A program made the position numbers and the translations under genes. The notes beneath the pieces are model-generated. The model saw nothing but the letters and a program-made list of their open reading frames with translations, searched no databases and was not told the origin of the DNA. DNA of 64,000 nt from Solen grandis (taxonomy: Eukaryota; Mollusca; Bivalvia; Adapedonta; Solenidae): NCBI GenBank assembly GCA_021229015.1, contig CM037791.1, forward strand, positions 1,904,103 to 1,968,102, in the 5' to 3' direction. Positions 32,701 to 42,856 of this stretch are shown piece after piece. Every line of letters starts with the position of its first letter. Position 1 is the first letter of the stretch.

Positions 32701-35342
32701 TAGCACGATTTTAACCATCTTGAATCTATGTCACCGAATGTCCCATACCAAAATTCAGATCAATCTGACCATTGGCTCCAGAGAAGAAGTTATAAATAGA
32801 TCATGACGAGTTGGATATCAAATAGACAAGATTTTAATGTATCAAATATCAAAATTGATATACTGGTCGTCTGATGCCCCACCAAGTTTTCGTTTAATCC
32901 GAACACTGGTTCAAAAGAAAACAAATATTGAAATCAAAAGCTGGAAATATACTTAAAAAAATTTATAAAAAGAAATTAGATAAATAAATTAAAGAAAAAG
33001 AAATATGAGCTGAAATTATATAGAATACAGAGCACCACCCCCCCTTCACTTTCATATAAACTTCAACACCTGGCACTTATTCACAACTGTGCATTAAAAC
33101 ATTTAAACAAATAAATCTACAGGATTGCAGAAATAGTGACATTCAATCTGATTCATTCCTAGGGTTCGGTTATATTTTAAATAGGGTACAAAGACCAAAT
33201 ATTAAACGATTGAACGAGAAAGTATGCAGACAAGCAGCAGTATCCAAGCAACAATAGGACCGTATGAGAAACTATTTTCTATTGGAAACACTTGTATTAA
33301 TATTTTAAAATATCAATAGTATTTCCATAGCTTTACATAGCATGTCCGAGAGACCATCATCAAACTATATAAAAAGCATTGTATTTCCATAGCTCTACAT
33401 AGCATGTCAGAGAGACCATCAACAAACTAGTATATAAAAAAGCATAGTATTTTCATAGCTCTACATGTTAGAGAGACCATCACCAAACTATATAAAAAGC
33501 ATTAGTATTTCTATAGCTCTACAAAGCATGTCATATAGACCATCACCAAGCTATATAAAAAGCACATTTATTTCCATAGCTCTACATAGAATGTCAGAGA
33601 GACCATCACCAAACTATAAAAGTATAGGCCTGTCTGCTTGAAATGAAAACATGCATTTACCTTTACAATGTATAAAATGACATATAAAAAGTAAAAGCAA
33701 ACCGTTTCATTTAAATAGAAGCCAGAAGCCAGACCTGTGAGTGTCAGACCATTTAAATATCCCGACAACTTTGTCTGAATTAAGTTTTTACATGTACTAT
33801 ATAGAAAATATATTTACTCTGATACTTTCAATGGCACTTTGGTCAGAATTTTACACAGTATACTTTAAATGGTGTCTGAATTTCATAAATATACAAGATT
33901 TTAAAATTTGTTGTTGCCACTCTAGTATGAAAAATAATATTAATGGTTGATGTATTTGTATTTAATAATATTATTTAAAAGCATACCCAAATTTAAAATT
34001 AATGAAAGGCACAATACCTGTGCAAAATATTTCCCTTCTGTCTCCACTCCCGATTTTGGGAAATCTAAGGATCTAGCCCGCAGAAACTCCTCCACTATAT
34101 CATTATATAGTTCTTCCTTCCTTGTGAGTGGTTTTTGGCCAGAACTGCAATATAAATATCAGTTCAACAACAAAATGTCAAGTCTGACATCAGATAGTAC
34201 CACTTAATATTTAATATAAAATATATAAAAGAATGAAAGCATTGCTGTTTGACTACTGTCTTTTCAAAAAGTGTTGTAGTGACTCATGTGTTGACATTGG
34301 CACCATCTATAGGTTTTGGCACATAAAACAGACAAGTGCTACTATAAAAAAGCACCCTCTGAAATCACTACATTAGTACAAAACTTCTTATTTTTCTAGA
34401 TATAAAACCACTTAAAAATACTAAATTTGTAATGGCAGTTTCATTTTATATTAAAATTTGAAACAGCAAAGTTTTTAAAGATGCTCACGCAATACTAGTG
34501 CTATTTTAAAACTTCAAAATCTACCCTTCTAGAAATGGATCTGGTTCACAATGTGATTTTGAATGTAGAAAACCCTATCTGCAATATATCTAAAAGTTTG
34601 ATGGTTCTGTCAGACATCATTCAGCACAGAGCAAAATTTAATATTAAAAGAATTTTAGTATTGTTTCACAATACATTTGTACTTCTATATTTTTAAAATA
34701 GTAAAATAAATTCAAAACTAAAACCACTTTCTAATACCCGGGATACACGACGATATATTATCCATTTTACTGTCAATGCACCTAGGGGAAGAGGGGGGGG
34801 GGGGGGGTATTTTACTGTCAGATTCTGGCACGAATATTGTGGGGACCGTCAATGTAGATGTGCTAAAACAAAATTAGAGAATTTAAAAAAGTGGACCGGC
34901 TCATTGTAAGCTCTAAATTGCTTTTTTTTTTAAACTGTACTTACCGTTGTTTTAACTTGGGAAAGTCTCTACCTTTAGCCATTAGAACCTGGAACGCATC
35001 CACTGTTTTTGTTGTTGTTTCTGCAACAAATGCCTTGGCTTCATCTAGTTCTGTATTTTGCCTATTTGTGCACGTAAAAGTCAAAGACTTTATTCCAAAA
35101 TTACCAACTAATTCAGACACTTGAATAAAGTCCTGGATTATAAAGTTTGTACCCGAGTTTGTGTTTGTTTCGCACGTGAACACGCTTGTTTTTTGGCTTG
35201 CCTCAGGTGCAGGGTGGAACAGGTAAAAAACCTGTTCCACAGTAAATGAATGATTGATTGGTTGAATCACTTTTATGCCGGTGGTATGTTGGCACGGATT
35301 TAATTGCACAGCCAAAAGGCTGTTTACAAGGAAAGACGCCAT
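29726..35342 (-). CDS. DDE-type transposase gene of the 7.25-kb transposon, with one in-frame TAG
   Basis: Exon 1 (35342-34945, MASFLVNSLLAVQ.., donor GTAAGT, phase 2), exon 2 (34144-34018, 42 codons, phase 0) and exon 3 (from 32542) join in frame. Exon 3 is open for 690 codons to TAG at 30472-30470, then continues in the same frame to TGA at 29728-29726. A catalytic-looking triad is visible: CCDDKAKVPFG near 31250, KYSDGGTDHRN near 30940, and WQNPAERIMSILN near 30812. The spacing is D-x43-E between the last two, as in cut-and-paste transposases. After the TAG come cysteine clusters (QCTECRKPR, CCHCGKKGA, LPICDDCEADG), a likely treble-clef zinc finger for DNA binding. The stop may be a nonsense mutation, a recoded codon or an assembly error. 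Transposase is inferred from the triad, the inverted repeats and the insertion polymorphism; I do not recognise the superfamily. Confidence 0.7.
33318..33620. repeat. Minisatellite of about 60 bp, five copies, in a transposase intron
   Basis: The unit CATAGCTCTACATAGCATGT + AGAGAGACCATCACCAAAC + TATATAAAAAGCA repeats five times with indels, within the intron between exons 2 and 3 of the 7.25-kb transposon gene. Confidence 0.85.
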
Positions 35343-36275
35343 GACCCGGAACGTTCTAGATTCTCTAGATCATGATTAAAGAAACGATTTACCAAATGCG
35401 TACAATAGATCGCGCACCTGTTTAATCTGGATCATGTAACAGTATATGGAAAAAAACAAAGGATTCCGATTGTAGTTAAAATACCGGTATAATCGCCCCA
35501 TACTTGGCGCACTCGAACTATTAAAACACGACAGTCGGCGAAATTTTTTAAATTTTTTTTTTTTGAAAAAAAAAATACACGGTCGGGACCTTTTACTATG
35601 GGTCGGTCGGGAAACCGTAAACACAACATTTATTTTTTTAGGCCTAACCCTAACTCTAATAGAATAAACACATTAATTTTTTTTTTCATAGAAAAGTGGG
35701 TGTGAATCTGCAAGATTAAACATATATGTATTCAAACCTAATTTGAGACAAGAATTCGAAATGTTTTATGACGCGATGTAACTTTCTAACCATAGAATGG
35801 TGGAAGAAGAAAAAATCACATATAGGGAAATTTTCCCGATCGATTTGAAAAGAAATTGCTTTAAATTAGGAAATTACCAAGGAGAAGATTGTGTAACATA
35901 TTAAATAATATGCCTAAGTTGAGACTTCATTACTTCATTTTCATTTACGACTCTCTGATTCTCAAATTTAACAACCATATGACTAAGGGAGAAATATACC
36001 TACATACTTATATCAATGAACTGATTTGTATTTCGTTACCCCAAACATGTGTGACTAGACTCTTACTTAACGATCGGCCTCGTGGCTGAGATTTTGCCAG
36101 ACCTTGGACAATAGGGCAGCTGAAACATTCACATGACTGTATGATTTATTGAAATATAGATTTAGATAATATCCGTGCATTGTATCACGTACTGCAGTGT
36201 TTTCTTTGGTCAAAATATACGGGAAATATAGGAGGCATTCTCCTCTGCCTGGAATATATAATTTTCCCCCATTTT

Positions 36276-36937
36276 TTAGCTCATCTGAGCACTTGTGCTC
36301 AGGGTGAGCTTTTGTGACCGCTTTTTGTCCGTCGTGCGTCGTCTGTAATCAGCAGTTGCTTGTGAACACACTAGAGGCCACAATTTTAGCTCAATCTTCA
36401 GTAGATTTGATCAGGATGTTTGTCTTTATGATATCTTGGATGAGTTCGAAAATGGGTCACGTGGGGTCAATAACTAGGTCACCAGGTCAAATCTTAGAAA
36501 ATCCTTGTGAGCACTCAAGAGACAACAGGTCTTGAATGACTTTGAAATTGGGTCACATGGGAAATAGAAAAACATTGTGAACACTCTAGAGGCAATCGTT
36601 TCAGCCTAACTTAATGTAACTTGGTCAGAATGTTTTTTTACATCAGATCTCGGATGAATTCAAAACTGGCCCCAATGGGGTTAAAAAGTAGGTCACCAGG
36701 GCAAATTTTAGAAAAATCTTGTGAACATTCTTGGGGCCTACATTTTGTACCAGTCTTCATTACACTTGATAAGAACAATGACTGCATGAGTTGAGTGCAA
36801 ATTCAGGTAGGATCAAAATCTAGGTCACTTAGTCAAATGTTAGAAAAACAATTTAGATGCCACATTTTTTGTCATCATGCCTTACACAGCAATCTTACTC
36901 AGGTGAACGACACATGGCCATCTTGGCCTTCTTGTTT
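36276..36937 (+). mobile_element. Hairpin-headed repeat, right-arm partner
   Basis: The head AGCTCATCTGAGCACTTG is at 36279 and the tail CATCTTGGCCTTCTTGTTTT ends at 36937. Same insertion as 4372-5350 in the left arm but about 315 bp shorter in the core. Confidence 0.7.
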
Positions 36938-38586
36938 TAATCACAGTATTACGAGACTTTGGTAAAACGTGATTTCAAAGTGACACACCTCTATCACTGA
37001 CGATCTAATATGCACGTGTTTGATTACTTTTTTAAATGAATATTTATTAACATATTACCTTTGAAAATAAAAAAAAGCAATAAAATTCCCTATATTTGCT
37101 TATCTGCGAGTACACAACGTTCACAATATGATAAATATTAAACGGATTTGTTTTTCTAAATTCTATATGTATGTTTGTAGCTTCAGTTTTATTTAAAAAT
37201 ATATTTTGATGGTTTTACTTTACGCCACTGATACTTATTTCAAAATAAATTATGTATTGTCAAGACATAACAACAGGCGAATGCAATACTTTCTTATCAG
37301 TGGGTTTAGCATGCATTTACTTTGATCGGATATGTCACCTTTCGACACATTAATGTTATTACTTACATGACTACACATTTCTGTAATAAACGTTCTCTAG
37401 ATTTTTATTCCACATTATTTCTTAAACTGCTATATATTATTAAAATTAATTTTAATAATACATAGCAGTTTAAAAAATTTATTAATTTTTTTAATAAACA
37501 GTTTTAACAATAATGGGAATACATCTTAAATAAATGTTATTACTAGAGATATTAAAATTTTTTTTTTTTTTTTTCAAGTAGTTATATCATTTATTACATT
37601 ATAACTGACCAAGAAATGATATGGGGAAATGCTTAAAGATTGTCTTATTTTTAAAAATATAACAATGGTATGTTTTTTTGTTTTTTTTTTAAATATAATA
37701 GTTTAATTTAAATTTAAGTAATATTTTAGTTATACTTATGTTAATTAATTTGGTAATTTTGTTTTACAACTGCTTGTTGTTTTAATCTAATCCCCACATT
37801 TATACATCTATGATTTTGAAAATATCAATTTTTTCTGTCTGGAAAAGCCTATTGAACCCCAAAAAGCTGAAACAAAACACTCAATCTGTAATACGACACG
37901 TATCTAAAAAATACGGCGATTTTTTTTTTGCTAAAAATCCTTAGTGTTCCATACACGAACAATTAAATAATATGCACCATAATTTTAATCGCGAAAGAAA
38001 TACACCCACAAACACACACGCACGCACACAATAAATGAATACTGACACCAGTGCTTCTTACACAACGTGTTACTCTATTGCATATTTACGTAAAATTGCC
38101 CGATAAGGGAATCTGAACAAGCATGCTATCAAAACAAATCCTCACAAACGCAGCATAATCATCATCATTCACGCGATGGTAGTATTATTATGCGAAGGAC
38201 TGTCACGGTAAACCGGAAATCGCGATGGCGATTTAAATTCATTTGAAAGTTCAACGTCACTTTTGAAGTGGGGCATAGGAATTTCTTTTATCACGAATGA
38301 CGCGTTCTTTTCATGAATTTCATGAAAATATATGTTTCTTTGAAATGTTTTGCGAAAAGAAAATTCATTTAAAAATAAAATTGCAATTCCGAAGGTAAAT
38401 ACATGTTTAAAATAGATAACATATATTTGGCACTTACAAAGAGAGAGATGTATATATTATTACATGAATAAAAAAATCATTTTCTTACCTGAGTGCCACA
38501 AAAATAAACACATCATTCTTTCTTTTTCTTTGGCCTACAGAGGAGTCAAGTAGATTACATAACATAAAGGTGCTTTACTTGGAGAG

Positions 38587-41500
38587 ATGGATTTCAACCA
38601 AATCAATGTCTTCTTGTTCCTACTGATCTGGGTAATATATTTTATTTATAAACTGTGGGTGTTTTTATTGCTTTGTGCACAAAAAATACCCTTCTTTATA
38701 TATTTATTTATATACTTATTTTTAGTGAAATAAAAAATAGTGTGGATGGTGAATGTGACTACGATTAAATGGCAGACATAAATTCTGTGAACTACTACTA
38801 CGGTGTTGAATGTAATCCACATCGTTTGAAATTGAAATGGACTGGCTGCTCGAGGGTTATACCATTTGCTTATTGTTTACTTAAACACTGCAGAGAGAAA
38901 AACATGGATCTTATGAGTCGTTTTTCATTTCATTAAATTTGTTACAGCATTGTTATATGTTTAATGAAATAATATTTAAATGAAATAAATGCTTTTGCTA
39001 ATCTAAATGAACAAAATCTTGTTCTCATATTCATTGCCTCTCAACTCTTTGATAAATAGAATTAACAAATGAAAATAAAACGTTAATTAAAAGAGACTGT
39101 ATCGAACTACTCATGAGCAGACTGTAATAAGGCAAGGCTACATAGAGTACTTAGTTGTACGTATTTTGCTTTCGTCAAACATAGTGATGGATTTGTAGAC
39201 TTTCTTTATTGTTTCTTGAATTACAGTATAGCAACAAAAGTTCAGGTTGTCCCGAAGGTTGGGAAGGGTTTCTTGATGATGAAGGTTATCCTGACTGTTT
39301 TCCCTGCAGAAAATGTCCAGACGGTACCACAGCAGTTGAAAACTGCACAAAAGAACATGACACCATCTGCGATAAATGTACTGGTGATGAGTACTATCAC
39401 ATCCTAAGTATGCAGTGTAAGGTGTGCACTGTTTGTGATGCTGGACATATCGTCAAAATGAACTGTAGCAGGTTCAAAGACACGGAATGTGATGTTTGCT
39501 TGACTGGAACATTTTCATTGGTCCAAAACTCAAGCACCTGTAAGAACTGCACGGACTGCAGAGGAACAAACACTATCCAAGCCTGTAACAGAACTACGGA
39601 CACCGTTTGTGAACAGACTGGACAGGAAAATGGTATACTTGCACATCATGTCATACTTAAGCACATACGAGATATTGAGTTTCCTATATTGCAACCAATA
39701 ACCTATTCTGAAGTTGTAAGCAGTTTCATGCAACGACCCAGTGACTTGGAAACCCATGCGCCATAGTCCCATTAAAATTGAAAATGTCCCATTGTTTTCA
39801 CATTCCCATGCGCCATTTGTCTCTTTTGCTTCGAACCCAATTCAGTATAAAATGCATTGAATCATACTAGTCCGTCTTGCTTTTTTTTTCTCGTATCGAA
39901 ATACATTAATGATTAAGTATGAATTGCATTTTTTCCGAGTAAGCGGTATATTCACAGACGCTTATATCATATGGGCAACTGAACTGGACGCTTATTAAAC
40001 CATAAAGAATGACGCAATTGGAATACTCAGTTAATATCTCGGAAAAGCTTGTCCGAGATATTACATTCAATTTCGTATCAATAGACGCATTGAATATAAT
40101 CTGAAACAAGAATGCCTCCCAAAATAAAAATTAAAAGGTCCGAACGACATAGGTCATTTCATCGTCATTTCATCGTTTTTAAAAATAATGAGCGATTTAT
40201 TCATCTTCTCATGGAAGTTACGAACCCTGCTTCACTCCCCGCCCCCCCCCCCCCCCCCTGAGAAGTTTCGACTGATTCATTGACACAATCTTCCCCTCGC
40301 CCTCAAGATACCTCGATACCTACCAGTAACACCATGCAAATATAAGTCTAGAAAAATCGAGAAAGTGGAACTAAGATTAAGGAGCTGAACTTTTAGTTTA
40401 AAACTTTTAATCAGGCCTATGTTTTATTTTAACAGCTTTATTTTATAGTTGCTTCAGCTAATTGAAGATACTGTTCTGTATAAACAAGGATATGTGAAAA
40501 AATCTTATTTACCTAATATTAGTACATATGTTCTGAAACAAAATAAAAATTGATGTTTAACAGTTTTATTTTTAACCCTCTAAAATTTGTCACATCAATA
40601 ATTCAAAATGTTCCATTAGATTTGAAAATGTCCCATTGATTTTAGCAAATGATGGGCAATAGTCCCATTGAAAAAAATTCTTTCCAAGTCACTGAAGACC
40701 TCAAGTAAATATAGTAGAAGTAAAAGTATCTTTACGTTTAAATCATTATTTTGGGACAGATCATGTGGTAATAAGTGTAGATATGAAATTCAGATGTTCG
40801 CATCATTCTGCTGTCATTTATTTTATGTATTTTTATCTCACCTGAGCACGTGTGCTCAGGATGAGCTTTTAGGATCGATGAATGTCCGTCGTCCGTCCGT
40901 CCTTCCGTCGTCCACAATTTGTTCGTTTGCACTCTAGCATCTTCATTTTATGAGCAATTATCTTCAAACTTTAAAACAATGTTTATAACCATAAAATCTC
41001 GTCCAAGTTGGATTATGGCTGATATTGGACCCTTAGGTCAGGAGTTACGCCCCTTTTAAAATTGAAAAAAGCCAGATTTCACATTGTTTGCCCTCTAGCA
41101 TCTTTATTTCTTATGCAATTGCCTTCAAACTTTTTGTCATTGTTTAAAACCATAATGCCTTGGCCAAGTTCAATTATGACTGGAATCAACACATAAGGTC
41201 AGGAGTTATGCCCCTTTTAAATTTGAAAGAATCCAGATTGCTCTTTGCACTCTAGCATCTTTATTTCTTAAGCAATTGCCTTCAAACCTTAAGACATTGT
41301 TTATGACCAGAATATCTTGGCCAATCTTTATGAAACTTAGTCAGAATGTCTGTTTCCATAAAATCTTGGACAAGTTCACAAGTGGGTCATGTGGGTTCAA
41401 AAAGTAGGTCAATATGAAAAATCCAACATATGTTGCTCATTTATAATCAGGTGAGCGATTCAGGGCCATCATGGCCCTCTTGTATATTTTCCGATTATTT

Positions 41501-42856
41501 GTTGTAGTTTGACCGCATCTATACACCTGACTTGCATTTTTAGCTCACCTGAGCACAACGTGCTCAAGGTGAGCTTTTGTGATTGCCCTTCGTCCGACGT
41601 CCATCGTCCGTCGTGCGTCGTTCGTCGTCAACAATTTGAACTTGTTAACACTCTAGAGGTCATATTTTTTGGCCAATCCTTATGAAACTTTGTCAGAATG
41701 TTTGTTTCCATAAAATCTTGGACAATTTGGAAAGTGGGTCATGTGATGTCAAAAAGTAGGTCAATATGAAAAATCCAACATATGTTGCTCATTTATAATC
41801 AGGTGAGCGATTCAGGGCCATCATGGTCCTCTTGTTTAAAATTGCAACCTTACCTATTTCATGCACATTTGTATTGCAAAACATTTGCTGCAACCATAAC
41901 GGGAATAGTGGTTTGATTTTCTCTGCGTTGAGGCGAAAGTCTTATGAAGGCAGGGTTTCACAGAAATCCCCATTTTGTACATCACTTCCTAATACGAAAC
42001 CGTAGTACAGCTGTAAAGGTATTTGATTATAAAAAATCATATACATATTGTATGGACGTATCTTGAAAATCAAGAAATCGACACTTAAACCTAAGGAAAA
42101 CGGAAAAATCAGGTAATAAAGAAAAATCTCCTTTCGTTTTCTACCTATAACTTCGTTAGGCCTAATCAGATCCTAATGATCTGCATACCTTTGGAACGGC
42201 AAGGATTTGGGCTCAGTCTACAAATTTTGTTCAATATGACCTAGACAATAGTTAATTCTCAAAATTTGAACCTGTCCGTCTCTTAGAAGCATTAAATGAT
42301 ATTTTCTGTGAAGGTTTCAATAAACGTAAAACAAAATATAAAATTAAAAGCTCCATCATTGTTCTTAATTCTTTCAGCAATTATGTTGCAAATCATAGGC
42401 AACAAACAAAATGTTTCTATCTTATTTAAAACAAAAATGGATTATGTTCTTTTGTAGACATACCTTTCCTTGCATTTTTTTTTTTGCAAGGTTCGAACAT
42501 TCACGAGGTACGAAAAGCTAACTAAACATATTTTGTGTATCAACTAGCAAGAATGTTAGATGCCAAGTTCAGTTGATTTTCCAAATCGTACATGGAGAGA
42601 TTTATGTAACCACAGACTGTAAAGACAAGCTTCAGATATATATTACGTTAGGTCTAACAAGATAAATAAATTCAATAACTGTTTATCAATGTTTATTATA
42701 CGTTTCACACAGACAGTATTTTTGTTTAAGGAATACTACAACTTGTACTGCTGGTCGTTGACATCATCATATCTGTTGTGCTGCTGATATGCTGTGTAAT
42801 ACATGCCTGCCGGCATCGGGGGAAAAATGGTAATGGTGAAACTCAAGAAATGCAAG
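38587..42856 (+). CDS. TNF-receptor-superfamily gene, 5' part with transmembrane exon
   Basis: Three exons join in phase: 38587-38631 (MDFNQINVFLFLLIW, signal peptide), 39227-39632 and 42731-42856. The second exon encodes three classic TNFR cysteine-rich domains, each with the C..CxxCxxC..C..C layout: first CPEGWEG to TIC, second CTGDEYY to TEC, third CLTGTFS to TVC. It also carries several N-x-S/T sites. The third exon, entered in phase 1, encodes ILQLVLLVVDIIISVVLLIC, a single membrane span, then a basic stop-transfer CRHRGKNGNG and an exit at GTAAGT in phase 1. This gives a type I receptor. Cytoplasmic exons were not identified with confidence; a phase-compatible candidate begins at 44100 (EKEEEQSS). 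Whether a death domain follows is unknown. A 5' UTR segment probably starts after the acceptor near 38540. Confidence 0.82.
39739..40694. mobile_element. CAGTG-ended non-autonomous DNA transposon, right-arm copy
   Basis: The ends CAGTGACTTGGAAA and TTTCCAAGTCACTG are perfect 14-bp inverted repeats. The flanks ACGACC and AAGACC match at 5 of 6 bases. It sits in the TNF-receptor intron about 100 bp downstream of the cysteine-rich-domain exon, in the same place as the left-arm copy. Confidence 0.65.
40833..41484 (+). mobile_element. Hairpin-headed repeat, second core type, right-arm copy
   Basis: The head CTCACCTGAGCACGTGTGC is followed by GATCGATGAATGTCCGTCG. Core units carry GTCAGGAGTTACGCCCC and the last unit is of the GGTCATGTGGG type. 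The tail CAGGTGAGCGATTCAGGG is followed by CATGGCCCTCTTG. The mixture of two core types within one element suggests recombination between subfamilies. Confidence 0.7.
41540..41837 (+). mobile_element. Short hairpin-headed repeat, about one core unit
   Basis: The head AGCTCACCTGAGCACAACG is at 41542 and the tail CAGGTGAGCGATTCAGGG ends by 41837. It is the smallest complete copy here at about 300 bp, useful for defining the ends of the family. Confidence 0.75.
41838..42730. other. TNF-receptor intron, nothing else recognised
   Basis: AT-rich. The open frame of 60 codons at 41823-42005 has no recognisable domain. Confidence 0.5.

Larger units (their letters stand above)
28391..35645 (-). mobile_element. 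7.25-kb terminal-inverted-repeat DNA transposon, superfamily unassigned
   Basis: The ends are inverted repeats of about 35 bp: AGGCCTAAAAAAATAAATG at 28391, and the complement of AGGCCTAAAAAAATAAATG ending at 35645, each followed by TGTGTTTA.GGTTTC. Subterminal GGGTCGGT words occur at both ends. The flank CCTAACTCTAATA occurs on both sides (28378-28390 and 35649-35661). The left arm at 5960-6000 shows the unoccupied site. Inside is one spliced gene on the minus strand (29726-35342), a tandem duplication of its 3' region and a minisatellite in an intron. Confidence 0.85.
35646..41400. repeat. Right arm of the inverted duplication, distal part
   Basis: Reverse complement of about 5975 down to 1. 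Differences from the left arm include the hairpin-headed repeat at 36276-36937 (two core units fewer), the partly lost 80-bp palindrome, homopolymer lengths and scattered substitutions. The outer limit is approximate, because the left arm runs off the window. Confidence 0.9.

Noticed and set aside
39530..39772. 80-codon minus-strand frame over the TNF-receptor exon
   Set aside because: Shadow of the cysteine-rich-domain frame on the other strand.
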